A stretch of DNA of 64,000 nt from Chryseolinea sp. H1M3-3 (lineage in GTDB: Bacteria > Bacteroidota > Bacteroidia > Cytophagales > Cyclobacteriaceae). The notes beneath the pieces are model-generated. The model made no database searches. It had not been told where the DNA came from and saw nothing but the letters and a program-made list of their open reading frames with translations. Position numbers and translations under genes: made by a program. The stretch is from positions 186,001 to 250,000 of the forward strand of contig NZ_JARKMY010000002.1 of assembly GCF_029360725.1 (NCBI RefSeq), given 5' to 3'. This document shows positions 51,809 to 60,930 of the stretch, piece by piece. The stretch's first letter is position 1, and each line of letters opens with the position of its first letter.

Positions 51809-53011
51809 TTATTCGTATAACAGATATTTGGTTCTCATTTCCTTGTACGCATCCAGATCTTTTTGCCATGTCTGCCGGATTTGATCTTCAGTGAGGCCGT
51901 CTTTTATTTGCTGGCGCAAGATTTTGTTACCCGCAAGACGTTCAAAAAATGGAATAAAAAATTTTTCTTTATCCGGAAAGGCCTTGTACATGTCCAGCAG
52001 GTAACGTAGTTCAATTTTTTTCGGTACTGCAACTTGTCGCAGATCCAAACCGTAGCATAACTTATTTTCCTGCGGCGGATTTTTTGCCATGCCTTCAATA
52101 GTAACGGGTGTGAATTGAAAGTCGAAATTTTTTAGATCTGGATGTCCAATCACTTGAAAAGGAAATTGCGTTCCTCTTCCTAAGCTCAACACAGTACCTT
52201 CAAAAAAACAAATTGAAGGATATAATTTTACAGCCTGATCGTTGGGAAGGTTAGGAGAAGGTCTTAGTGGCAGCGAATATTCGTCGCTATGTCTCCAATT
52301 CTGGAGTGGTATTATTTCGAGTTCACACTTCTTTTTGCCTTCCAACCAGCCTTCGCCAGTAATCATTTGTGCAAACTCGCCCACGGTCATCCCATGAACT
52401 ACTGGAACCGGATGCATGCCTACAAACGACTTTTGTTCAGGCGAAAGCACCGGACCATCGATGTAACTTCCATTGGGATTTGGCCTATCAAGCACAATCA
52501 ATTTTTTTCCATTTTCTGCGCAGGCCTCCATCACGTAGTGCAAGGTGCTGATGTACGTAAAAAAACGTACGCCTACATCCTGGATATCATAAATGATAAC
52601 ATCGACATCCGCCAGCTGTTCAGCAGTAGGCTTTCGGTTGTTGCCGTAGAGCGATATTACTGCAAGACCAGTTTTTGTATCGAATCCGTCTTTAACATGT
52701 TCGCCATTGGCAGCATTACCGCGAAACCCATGTTCAGGAGCTAGAATCTTTTTTATAGTGACGCCCCGGCTTTTTAGCGTATCCGCCAAATGTGTATTTC
52801 CTACAGTAGCTGTATAGTTAACAACCAACGCAACATTCTTGCCTTTAATTTTTGGAAGCAGCAGGTCAAGCTGTTCAGCGCCTACCACGACTTGTACCGG
52901 AGCTCCAGGCTCCTTAGCTGTGGGGTCCGAAATTTTGGTTGGCGATTTTTTACTATTACTGCATTGAATGAAGCTTATCAGAACCAGCAAAACGAAAAAC
53001 AATCTCTGCAT
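51809..53011 (-). CDS. DUF1343 lipoprotein, putative exo-beta-N-acetylmuramidase (NamZ-like)
   Basis: This 400-residue lipoprotein has its lipid cysteine at about residue 17 (SFIQC). The DUF1343 domain covers the rest: VNYTATVGNTHLADTL, ILAPEHGFRGNAANGEHV, VDVIIYDIQDVGVRFFTYIS and VLDRPNPNGSYIDGPVL. Members of this family (NamZ) release N-acetylmuramic acid from the non-reducing ends of muropeptides, so a role in cell-wall recycling or the use of foreign peptidoglycan fits. HGMTVGEFAQMITGEGWL is another family stretch. It is divergent from the LolC/E-like permease gene. Confidence 0.9.
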   Translation of the reverse strand: MQRLFFVLLVLISFIQCSNSKKSPTKISDPTAKEPGAPVQVVVGAEQLDLLLPKIKGKNVALVVNYTATVGNTHLADTLKSRGVTIKKILAPEHGFRGNAANGEHVKDGFDTKTGLAVISLYGNNRKPTAEQLADVDVIIYDIQDVGVRFFTYISTLHYVMEACAENGKKLIVLDRPNPNGSYIDGPVLSPEQKSFVGMHPVPVVHGMTVGEFAQMITGEGWLEGKKKCELEIIPLQNWRHSDEYSLPLRPSPNLPNDQAVKLYPSICFFEGTVLSLGRGTQFPFQVIGHPDLKNFDFQFTPVTIEGMAKNPPQENKLCYGLDLRQVAVPKKIELRYLLDMYKAFPDKEKFFIPFFERLAGNKILRQQIKDGLTEDQIRQTWQKDLDAYKEMRTKYLLYE

Positions 53012-53048
53012 GTCTCTTTTTTACGTTCAAATTAGACTCCTCATAGAG

Positions 53049-53079
53049 TTGGTTGTACACTAATGTTATCCTATTTTGC
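53049..53079 (+). promoter_or_regulatory. possible Bacteroidota-type promoter for the permease gene
   Basis: TTG at 53049-53051 and TATTTTGC at 53072-53079 are separated by 20 bp. This is close to the -33 TTTG and -7 TAnnTTTG pattern of this phylum, and the start codon is 37 bp downstream. The match is imperfect (one base short in the -7 box). Confidence 0.35.
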
Positions 53080-53115
53080 GAAGAATCATTACTGCTGAAA
53101 AGTTAGCAATAACCC

Positions 53116-54339
53116 TTGAACCTTTCATATTTCATATCCAAAAGAATCAGTCGGGAGCAGAAGCAAGGATTTGCCTCATCCATTCATACCATCGCCATTA
53201 TCATTGTCGGTGTAGGATTGGCAGCCGTTATAGTTTCGTTTTTGATCATGCGCGGTTTTCAGGAAACTGTTAAGAATAAAATTTACAGTTTCAATGGTCA
53301 CCTCACGGTAACGAAGTATACCATGAACTATTCGAGGGAAGAGCAACCCATGAATTATTACGTTGACTTGTATAAAAATCCGCAGCAATATCCTTTCATC
53401 AAACATGCGCAGGAATATGCCCACAAGCCAGGGTTGGTAAAAACCGGAGATGATGAAGTGCTGGGTATTATTGTTAAGGGCGTAGGAAGGAGTTACGATG
53501 TAAATGCTTTCCAGGAAAATATGGTGGAAGGGAAATTTGTTGATTTTCCAGATTCCAGTTATTCGAACCAGGTAGTCATTAGCAGAATTATATCGAACAA
53601 ACTACAGGCAAAAGTTGGAGATGAAATTACAGTTCACTTTTTTCAGAATCCGCCGCGTGTCAGAAAACTTGCGATATCGGGTATATACGAAACCAACCTC
53701 GCTGAATATTTTGATAGTAACGTTATTCTTGGTGATTTACGCATGATTCAACGACTTAATGACTGGTCCGACAGTCTTGCCGGCGGTTTAGAGATTTTTT
53801 TAAAAAACCCTTCGGATATCGAGGAAGCTGGCTATGCCATCGGCGAGACAATGGATTTTGATCTCAACATCGAAAGTGTGAATGATAAATACATTCAGGT
53901 GTTTGAATGGTTAAATCTGCTAAGCAGACAGGTGAATATCTTATTAGGCATCATACTTGTTGTCGTATCTGTAAATATTGTATCCATTGTGTTGATACTG
54001 GTCATGGAACGTACCCAGATGATCGGGTTGCTGAAAGCTTTAGGTGGTGGTAATAAATTTATCCGTTCGATTTTCATTTACAACGGCATAAACCTTATAA
54101 CAAAAGGTTTGCTTCTGGGAAATATTGTTGGATTAGGTTTATGTTATCTTCAATACCGATTCAGACTTGTAAAACTAAACCCACATGACTACTACATGAG
54201 CTTTGTTCCAATCAGTTGGGAGTGGCAGATCGTAGGTGTGTTAAACATTTTCACGTTTCTTATCGTTTCATTCGTGTTATTGTTACCAACGATGGTTATT
54301 GCCAGAATAAATCCGATTAAAGCAATCCGTTTTGATTGA
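53116..54339 (+). CDS. FtsX-like permease, LolC/LolE-type lipoprotein release protein
   Basis: This 407-residue inner-membrane protein has the four-helix FtsX/MacB permease layout. The N-terminal helix is at about 22-48 (IHTIAIIIVGVGLAAVIVSF), a periplasmic domain follows to about 270, and three helices lie at about 275-300, 325-350 and 370-400. The segment VMERTQMIGLLKALGGGNKF is the coupling region facing an ATPase. In Bacteroidota such proteins act with LolD-type ATPases in lipoprotein sorting. No ATPase gene is adjacent, so the partner must be elsewhere. The TTG at 53116 is taken as start because MNLSYFISKRI matches the family N-terminus. Confidence 0.88.
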   Translation: MNLSYFISKRISREQKQGFASSIHTIAIIIVGVGLAAVIVSFLIMRGFQETVKNKIYSFNGHLTVTKYTMNYSREEQPMNYYVDLYKNPQQYPFIKHAQEYAHKPGLVKTGDDEVLGIIVKGVGRSYDVNAFQENMVEGKFVDFPDSSYSNQVVISRIISNKLQAKVGDEITVHFFQNPPRVRKLAISGIYETNLAEYFDSNVILGDLRMIQRLNDWSDSLAGGLEIFLKNPSDIEEAGYAIGETMDFDLNIESVNDKYIQVFEWLNLLSRQVNILLGIILVVVSVNIVSIVLILVMERTQMIGLLKALGGGNKFIRSIFIYNGINLITKGLLLGNIVGLGLCYLQYRFRLVKLNPHDYYMSFVPISWEWQIVGVLNIFTFLIVSFVLLLPTMVIARINPIKAIRFD

Positions 54340-54418
54340 TAATAATCATTTAAACTTAAAATAATTTTATATTTTTGTTCTTATAAGGAGCCCACCTTAT
54401 TCGAAATGTTACATTGTT

Positions 54419-54976
54419 ATGCAATTAAAATTCAAAAATCCGGTTAGGCCAGATCTAACCAACACGATCCAGAAGCGAAACAGAAGACTTCAGGCGTTTT
54501 TTAGTGCAAAGAATCTGGATGTGAGATTGCACGGTGATGCTCAAAATCCGCTCATGGTATTGTGTGGATGTGTAGGCTTGTCAGCTTATGTTCACAATTT
54601 CGATCTTCGGTTGTTGGATAAACCCAACCAAGGTGAAGTTATGAAAATCTATAAGCTCACTGAAATCATTCAAGGAACGCGTGAAGAAGTGGTAGAGTGG
54701 ATACAAACTTATCCGCAAATGCCTTTGTTTCGAATTCAACACAGTTCAAGCAAATTGTTCTTGTGCGGTTTCAATTTTGTAGATCGCGAACAGAAATTGG
54801 GACGTTATCCCGTTTTTGCACGTGAGGACTATCATATCTACAAACAACGCGAAGCTGCAGAAGACATTTTGAACATGCTAAAAGAAGACGGCTATGAAGC
54901 TGAAATCACTGAGCCTGATCTTGAGCTTGTGAAGTCACACGTTGGGCCCGTAACATTTATCGGGTATCAGGAGTAA
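54419..54976 (+). CDS. conserved protein of unknown function
   Basis: This 185-residue soluble protein has a basic N-terminus (TIQKRNRRLQAFFSAKNLDVR), a beta-rich centre (PLMVLCGCVGLSAYVHNFDLR, LFRIQHSSSKLFLCGFNFVD) and a helical C-terminus with EDILNMLKEDGYEAEITEP. Several Cys residues are spread without a metal-site pattern. No domain or family name was recognised. It is 79 bp after the permease gene on the same strand and convergent with the GT2 gene. The composition and ends look like a real gene. Confidence 0.75.
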   Translation: MQLKFKNPVRPDLTNTIQKRNRRLQAFFSAKNLDVRLHGDAQNPLMVLCGCVGLSAYVHNFDLRLLDKPNQGEVMKIYKLTEIIQGTREEVVEWIQTYPQMPLFRIQHSSSKLFLCGFNFVDREQKLGRYPVFAREDYHIYKQREAAEDILNMLKEDGYEAEITEPDLELVKSHVGPVTFIGYQE

Positions 54977-54994
54977 CCGTTAAAAAATTTTGGT

Positions 54995-55753
54995 TTAAGA
55001 AGATTGTCCTAACGGGATATACTTCTTAAACCAACTTTGAATGGTCATTTGAAGGACACCAAAGAAAGCTTCTTTAAATATTCCAGGAGACATTTTCGAC
55101 TCGCCTAAAGTGCGGTCAGTAAAAATTATGGGTATTTCTTTTAAGATAAATCCAAATTTCCAGGCTAAAAACTTCATTTCGATCTGAAATGCATAGCCAA
55201 CAAACTTTACACTGTCTAACGGTATCGTTTCTAAAACTTTTCGGCGGTAACAAACAAAACCAGCTGTTGTATCGTGAATAGGCATGCTCGTAATCAAACG
55301 AACATAGCTGCTAGCAAAATATGAAAGCAAAACTCTGCCAATCGGCCAATTCACAACATTCACACCTGTAGCGTAACGCGATCCAATCGCGACATCGCTT
55401 CCACGTTCGGAGCACGCGAGGTATAAATTAACAAGGTCTTTTGGATCGTGTGAGAAATCTGCATCCATCTCCAAAATATAATCATACCCCTTCTCCATGG
55501 CATATTTAAAGCCTGTAATATAGGCAGTGCCTAATCCAAGCTTGCCGGGCCGTTTAACTAAATGAAGTTTTGTTTCAGTGTCGGTGTTGTATTCTTTTTG
55601 CATTTGCTCGACAATCTCCGGAGTTCCATCAGGAGAACTGTCGTCCACAATAAGAATATGAAAGTCTTTTGCTAACCCAAAGACGGTATCGATGATAGCG
55701 CGAATATTTTCGCGCTCTTTGTAAGTCGGAATAATTACGATCGCGTTACTCAA
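54995..55753 (-). CDS. polyprenol monophosphomannose synthase-like GT2 glycosyltransferase
   Basis: This 252-residue family 2 glycosyltransferase of the Dpm1 type moves a sugar (usually mannose) from GDP-sugar to a polyprenyl phosphate. It has VIIPTYKERENIRAI, LIVDDSSPDGTPEIVEQM and the DXD-type motif YILEMDADFSHDPKDL. GSRYATGVNVVNWPIGR and RTLGESKMSPGIFKEA complete the typical set. There is no C-terminal membrane domain, as expected for soluble bacterial members. Its 255-bp upstream gap toward the EF-G paralogue shows nothing special beyond a hairpin at 55974-55996. Confidence 0.92.
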   Translation of the reverse strand: MSNAIVIIPTYKERENIRAIIDTVFGLAKDFHILIVDDSSPDGTPEIVEQMQKEYNTDTETKLHLVKRPGKLGLGTAYITGFKYAMEKGYDYILEMDADFSHDPKDLVNLYLACSERGSDVAIGSRYATGVNVVNWPIGRVLLSYFASSYVRLITSMPIHDTTAGFVCYRRKVLETIPLDSVKFVGYAFQIEMKFLAWKFGFILKEIPIIFTDRTLGESKMSPGIFKEAFFGVLQMTIQSWFKKYIPLGQSS

Positions 55754-55973
55754 AGAAATAGCGGGGTTATAACAAATCTATAAAAAGTCATCTTTTAAAC
55801 AATCGTTTTCATGGTTTGGAAAATATGATTTTTAAGCTTATAGATTTTTTTGCCCCTTCATTTGCTTACAAGTACAAACAAGAAACTAAAAACACACGCA
55901 CACTTAAGGCTAAAACTGAGAGAATATTCCCCTGACAAGTCTTTAAAAGCCTCTCTTTAACATGAAGAATGAA

Positions 55974-55996
55974 ACCCGAATTATTGCAGGTCGGGT
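55974..55996 (-). terminator. weak possible terminator after the EF-G paralogue
   Basis: A 6-bp stem ACCCGA/TCGGGT with an 11-nt loop is followed on the minus strand by TTTCATTCTTC. It begins 13 bp after the stop of the EF-G-like gene. The short stem and interrupted T-run make it weak. Confidence 0.4.
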
Positions 55997-56008
55997 CTCA
56001 TCTTTACC

Positions 56009-58135
56009 TTACACAAGTGCAGGTTCATGCGCTTGTCTCTCTAATTTATTTTGAAGATCGTACGGCACTGTGCTGAACTCAGCAAAACGTTGATTGAAAT
56101 TTGCCCGTCCTTGTGATAATGATCTTAAAGTTGTAGAGTATTTGTCTAGTTCCGCAAGTGGCGTTTTAGCTTTGATGACTTGAAAACTTCCTTTGCTGTC
56201 AATTCCCATGATCAGTGACCTTCGCGTTTGCAGGTCGCCCATCACTTCACCCATCACATCTTCAGGTACCATAATTTCCAGGTCATAAATGGGTTCAAGC
56301 AGTTGTGGTTCTGATTTCATAAAAGCATCTTTAAAAGCCATCATGCCTGCAATCTTAAACGATATGTCATTTGAATCCACGGGGTGCATTTTTCCATCAT
56401 ACACCATTACCCTTACATCGCGAACATAAGAGCCTGTGATCGGACCCTCTTCCATTTTTTCCATAATACCTTTAAGGATCGAGGGAATAAATCGCGCGTC
56501 GATAACGCCTCCCACGATGCAATTGTAGAACACGAGTTTTCCGCCCCAGTCGAGATCGACAACTTCTTTCCCTCTCACGGGAAACTCTGTAGGTTCGGGC
56601 ATACCTTCATAATAGGGTTCAATCTTTAAATGTACCTCTGCAAATTGTCCGGCGCCCCCCGATTGTTTTTTATGTCGATACGACGCAGTTCCTGATTTTC
56701 GAATCGTTTCCCGATAGGATATCCGTGGTGAGTTAAACGATACATGAAGCTTGTAATGATTTTCTAAAAACCACTTGCAGACGGCAAGATGTAATTCGCC
56801 CTGACCCGATACAATAAGCTGCTTTACGTCCTTGGAGTATTCAACTTGGAGTGTCGGATCTTCCTGATGAATTTTTTGCAAGACTTCACCAATTTTTTCA
56901 TCATCGTTTTTACTTAACGCTACGACCGCGGTGCGTATCCTTGGTTTGGGAAATTCAATTTCCTTTAAGGCCACATCATACCCTTTTGCATGAAGCGTTT
57001 GATTGGTATAGGTATCTTTTAACTTAAGGGTTGCGCCAATATCACCTGCAACAAGTTTATCCACAGGGTTTCGGGTCTTGCCATCCATAATGAAAAGCTG
57101 ATGAAACCGTTCAATGGTACCCGTTTGATGATTGATCAACTCGGCATTGGTAGTTACTTCTCCGGAGATAACTTTGAAAAATGAAAGTTTCCCCAAATTA
57201 GGTTCAAGGTGAGTTTTAAAAACAAACAACACGGTGGGCTTGGTTGGATCAATCGTTATTTCAGTCCCGTCATTTTTGATTTCAGGTTTCGCTTCAATAG
57301 GGGCAGGTGCGACATTATCAATAAAGCCCATCATTCGTCCGCTTCCCATGTTTTTCTTCGCTGACATGACAAATACAGGAAAAACATCATGATGGATCAT
57401 GCCGAGTTTTAAGCCCTCCCGCATTTCATCTTCATCTAATGTACCCTGCTCAAAATATTTTTCCATTAGCTTCTCATCATTTTCCGCTGCCTTTTCCACC
57501 AATTCATTATGAAGCCTTTCAGCTCGTTCTTTTTCGGATTCAGGAATGGGCAGCTTTTCGGGTTTGCCACCTTCTGCTGGAAATTTATACATCACCATTT
57601 TTAGAAGATCGATGATTGCATTAAAGTTCTCGCCTTGATCTACGGGGTACTGCATTTGCACTACGGCGCTGCCGAACCGTTCTTTCAATGCAGCGAGCGA
57701 AGAATCAAAATCTGATTTTGGGTGATCAACCTGGTTGATGGCAAAGATTACCGGTTTTTGGAATTGGTCAATGTAATTCCAAATTAACGCTGTGCCTACT
57801 TCCACTCCATATTGTGCGTTAATAACCATAACGCACGTGTCGGCTACACGCACAGCTGTGATGATTTCGCCAATGAAATCATCAAAACCAGGTGTGTCAA
57901 TAATATTTATTTTGTAATCTCTCCACTCGGTGTGCATGGACGAAGCGAATACAGAGTTGCCTCGCTCTTGTTCAATTTCATGGAAATCCGAAACGGTATT
58001 CTTTCCGTCGATGGTACCTCTCCGATGAGTGATACCAGCTTCAAAAACCATATCCTCGGCCAGCAAAGTTTTGCCGGCCTTTGGCGCCCCTAACAGAACA
58101 ATGTTCTTAATGTGTTTTTCGTCGTAGATTTTCAT
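56009..58135 (-). CDS. elongation factor G paralogue (EF-G2-like) lacking catalytic histidine
   Basis: This 708-residue translational GTPase has the full EF-G domain set. G1 is GAPKAGKT at 16-23, G3 is DTPG at 80-83, and G4 is NQVD at about 134-137 in place of NKxD. The residue after DTPG, histidine in standard EF-G, is Phe here (F84), and switch I reads RGNSV instead of RGITI. Domains II-V follow, with YRETIRKSGTASYRHKKQSGG and GVIDARFIPSILKG in the normal places. These changes match a class of paralogues thought to have low or no GTP hydrolysis. It is probably not the main elongation factor. Gene neighbours give no operon context. Confidence 0.9.
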   Translation of the reverse strand: MKIYDEKHIKNIVLLGAPKAGKTLLAEDMVFEAGITHRRGTIDGKNTVSDFHEIEQERGNSVFASSMHTEWRDYKINIIDTPGFDDFIGEIITAVRVADTCVMVINAQYGVEVGTALIWNYIDQFQKPVIFAINQVDHPKSDFDSSLAALKERFGSAVVQMQYPVDQGENFNAIIDLLKMVMYKFPAEGGKPEKLPIPESEKERAERLHNELVEKAAENDEKLMEKYFEQGTLDEDEMREGLKLGMIHHDVFPVFVMSAKKNMGSGRMMGFIDNVAPAPIEAKPEIKNDGTEITIDPTKPTVLFVFKTHLEPNLGKLSFFKVISGEVTTNAELINHQTGTIERFHQLFIMDGKTRNPVDKLVAGDIGATLKLKDTYTNQTLHAKGYDVALKEIEFPKPRIRTAVVALSKNDDEKIGEVLQKIHQEDPTLQVEYSKDVKQLIVSGQGELHLAVCKWFLENHYKLHVSFNSPRISYRETIRKSGTASYRHKKQSGGAGQFAEVHLKIEPYYEGMPEPTEFPVRGKEVVDLDWGGKLVFYNCIVGGVIDARFIPSILKGIMEKMEEGPITGSYVRDVRVMVYDGKMHPVDSNDISFKIAGMMAFKDAFMKSEPQLLEPIYDLEIMVPEDVMGEVMGDLQTRRSLIMGIDSKGSFQVIKAKTPLAELDKYSTTLRSLSQGRANFNQRFAEFSTVPYDLQNKLERQAHEPALV

Positions 58136-58475
58136 ACTGCTTTATGTTTAAGAGGGTGAACGATTGAACCCTTCTGAACCGGAGGTTGCAAGCATAAGTA
58201 TGGTGGCCGAGACAGAGAGGTCTTGGAAAACGAATGGGTTAGTCCGCTTAATGAAAACTTGATGCATTTCATAGGCGAAGTGAATTGAGGACTAAACGGA
58301 AGGCAACCTGAAATGAAAGTAACCAAAAATCATATCAAAGTAAACCTCAAAGCATGATCAATGTTCAAAAATTGCCAGAAGGTTATCCCAGTATACAGGT
58401 GTAAGGAAATCAAAAGGAATAAAATCTCAGTTCGATTCCAGTCTCATATTTTCGTATGCCTTTTCAACCGGTAAT
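58136..58475. other. divergent intergenic region
   Basis: These 340 bp lie between the EF-G paralogue and the porin gene, which are transcribed away from each other. I see no RNA, hairpin or convincing promoter pair. A short minus-strand frame at 58132-58326 has no plausible protein features. Confidence 0.5.
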
Positions 58476-59831
58476 GTGATGAAGAAATGTGTGGCCCTGT
58501 TCTTTTTATGCCTGTATGGCTTTTTTGCCAATGCTCAAGTTGACTCCACTGCTGCGAACGTGAGTGATGGTGATGATCTTTTCGATATGTCACTTGAAGA
58601 CCTTCTCAAGCTGGAAATCGTGGATCGGAATTTTTACCTCTACGGCTATATTAATTCCAATCTTCAAAAAACCTTTGCCTATCCTACTACCCTTGATGAC
58701 GGATCGGTGAGGCGTGTTTCCGACCCCGTGGAATGGGCACCCGTCCGCAACTTTCATATTTATGGCAAGGGGAATTTCTCTGATAAGATTAGTTATCTCT
58801 TTAATCTTTCAGGAAGCGAGGACCATATTGAGGTGAGAAATGCGTGGGGAAATTTTTCAATCCAGGAGGCATTCCAAATCCGTGTCGGAAAAATGTATCG
58901 AAAATTCGGATTGTATAATGAACGGCTCGATCAAATTCCAACATTTATTGGGATAGAGGCTCCGGAAATGCTTGATACGGATCATTTGTTTTTGACACGG
59001 ACAACATCGGCAATGATTCATGGAAATTTCAGCAATTCAACACGAGAGATTTCTTATGCGTTAATGACTGAAAATGGCGAAGGTGGAGCTCAAAAGCAAG
59101 TAATACCCATCGGGTGGGACCTCCGTTATAAATCCTTTACCAATTCCTTAATTACGGGTTTCTCCGGATATTCCTCTAGCATTAGTAATGAGAAAAGCAC
59201 TTCAACGGTTGCATTAGGAGATGGGTCGCCGAGGGGCGGAATCTTACCCTGGATGAAAGGCGATCGGTTTTCAGTTGTTGGTTTTTTCTTAGAAAAACAA
59301 CTGGGTAAAAAACTTCTTATTCAAACGGAATACTATATCGCTTCGCACAGTGCAGTTCGTGACCCGGAAGCCGTGCTGACAGTGATTCAGAATACGAAAT
59401 TAAATGCAACACAGCGGGACAGGTTTTTAATATCAAATGAAAACATTCCGAATGAAGAGCTAACGACGGCTGATGTTGCAACCAATATTCAGTACGATGT
59501 GCAGACCTGGTATATCAGGTTAGGTTACAATATTCAAACCAGCGTCGGTCAATTCGTTCCATATTTGTTCCTGGATTGGATGCGTCATCCGGAAGCAATA
59601 CAAAGTAAAACATATGGCGGCGATGAAGAGGCGGGTCTTGCTGACGATGGAATTTTCTGGAAGCCTTCCGCGGGTTTGGTATACAGGCCCTTAACTAATG
59701 TTGCCATCAAACTTGATGGAAGTTATCATATTCAGCAATACATGGGTAGAACAGTTTCGTATCCGGAACTTCGTATAGATTTTTCCTTTGCATTCAGCAA
59801 CAACCTTTTTGATAACACCTTCGGCAAATAA
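58476..59831 (+). CDS. outer-membrane porin-like beta-barrel protein
   Basis: This 451-residue exported protein has a signal peptide at about 1-21 (FFANAQ). The mature start carries DMSLEDLLKLEIVDRNF, a short motif seen at the N-terminus of many Bacteroidota outer-membrane receptors and porins. The remainder alternates barrel strands: LYGYINSNLQKTFAY, IHGNFSNSTREISYALMT, WDLRYKSFTNSLITGFSGY and AIKLDGSYHIQQYMG. It ends ...FSFAFSNNLFDNTFGK, close to an aromatic end signal. The layout resembles phosphate-selective porin or OprO/P-like proteins, but the substrate cannot be assigned. It is a single gene. Confidence 0.82.
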   Translation: MMKKCVALFFLCLYGFFANAQVDSTAANVSDGDDLFDMSLEDLLKLEIVDRNFYLYGYINSNLQKTFAYPTTLDDGSVRRVSDPVEWAPVRNFHIYGKGNFSDKISYLFNLSGSEDHIEVRNAWGNFSIQEAFQIRVGKMYRKFGLYNERLDQIPTFIGIEAPEMLDTDHLFLTRTTSAMIHGNFSNSTREISYALMTENGEGGAQKQVIPIGWDLRYKSFTNSLITGFSGYSSSISNEKSTSTVALGDGSPRGGILPWMKGDRFSVVGFFLEKQLGKKLLIQTEYYIASHSAVRDPEAVLTVIQNTKLNATQRDRFLISNENIPNEELTTADVATNIQYDVQTWYIRLGYNIQTSVGQFVPYLFLDWMRHPEAIQSKTYGGDEEAGLADDGIFWKPSAGLVYRPLTNVAIKLDGSYHIQQYMGRTVSYPELRIDFSFAFSNNLFDNTFGK

Positions 59832-60063
59832 GAACGGCGGGTCTTATCTTCCTAAGTCATCCAATCTATGTTATTAGCACGTCTCGCGGCTAATGGCACT
59901 CATCATTGGGGGCCTAAGGAGGCATGCCTCTTTTTAATATCAATCATTCCACCTGCCTGTTGATGGATGTACAATTAAAATTCGTATCCGGCTGGTTGTT
60001 CTGCATGAAGTGATTTATTTTGTGCCAATTCTGTTTCTAGTACTTATTAAACTTTTGCGACAC

Positions 60064-60882
60064 ATGAAAACTATCCTGCTGGCATTATTACTCGTCATTA
60101 TAACCGGAGCCGGCGCTCTGAGTCAGAATTTCGAAGGAACTATTATTTGGAAAGTCACCACAGAGATGGACGCAGCCACTAAAGCGCAAATGGACGAAGC
60201 TCAAAAGAAAATGAATGATCCTGAAACGCAGGCGCAGATTAAAGCCATGAAGGAAAAGATGAACGATCCTCAATTTAAACAAATGATGGAGTCGAATCCT
60301 CAAATGAAGGCACAAATGGAACAAATGCTGAAAATGACGGAAGGGGGGAACATCAATTCAATGATGCCAACAGGATTCGTACTCAAGATGAAAGATCAAA
60401 ATACCCTTACTAAAATGGAGGGCGGTATGATGGCTAATTTTGAAGTATTGTATCTGAAAAATAAGAATACCTCTTACAGAATTGACCGTGAAGCCAAAAC
60501 ATACTCAGTCATGTCATTAGAAGGGATGGATACGGTAAAAGTCTCAGATGTTAAAGTAACTAAGACTGGCGAGACTGCTAAGATATTAAACTATACATGC
60601 ACCAAATATATTGCTGAATCAACGATTCAAGGTCGTAAAGTCCAACAGTTTTTCTGGACAACAAAAGACATCAAGGGACTTGATATGAAAAGCCTGGCCC
60701 AGCAACAGGCAGGTAATAAAAACCAGCATGCGTTATTTTACAGCAAGATTGAAGGAGTTCCTTTGAAAATGGAAATGAAACAACCTGAGATGACCATGAT
60801 TATGGAAGCCACGGAAGTCAAGAAGCAGTCGTTACCAGCTTCAGATTTTGCGATCCCTGCAGGTTATAAAGAAGTAAAATAA
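60064..60882 (+). CDS. DUF4412 domain-containing exported protein, Met-rich
   Basis: This 272-residue exported protein uses the ATG at 60064, which gives a good signal peptide ending GALSQ; an upstream in-frame GTG at 60010 is less likely. The body starts FEGTIIWKVTTEMD. A Met/Gln/Lys-rich helical insert with repeated MNDP elements (about residues 40-85) follows, then a beta-rich DUF4412 part (YRIDREAKTYSVMSLEGMD, YTCTKYIAESTIQGRKV, ALFYSKIEGVPLKMEM). DUF4412 proteins are exported and of unknown function; some sit near envelope-stress genes. The Met-rich insert has the look of a chaperone-binding or metal-binding segment, but this is inference. Confidence 0.82.
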   Translation: MKTILLALLLVIITGAGALSQNFEGTIIWKVTTEMDAATKAQMDEAQKKMNDPETQAQIKAMKEKMNDPQFKQMMESNPQMKAQMEQMLKMTEGGNINSMMPTGFVLKMKDQNTLTKMEGGMMANFEVLYLKNKNTSYRIDREAKTYSVMSLEGMDTVKVSDVKVTKTGETAKILNYTCTKYIAESTIQGRKVQQFFWTTKDIKGLDMKSLAQQQAGNKNQHALFYSKIEGVPLKMEMKQPEMTMIMEATEVKKQSLPASDFAIPAGYKEVK

Positions 60883-60930
60883 CCGCCTTAGCGCGCGTTA
60901 GACCTTCAACGTCAAATTAAGGCTTTGATA

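Noticed and set aside
58132-58326. Minus-strand frame upstream of the EF-G paralogue
   Set aside because: No domain and unlikely composition; it overlaps the start of the EF-G-like gene.
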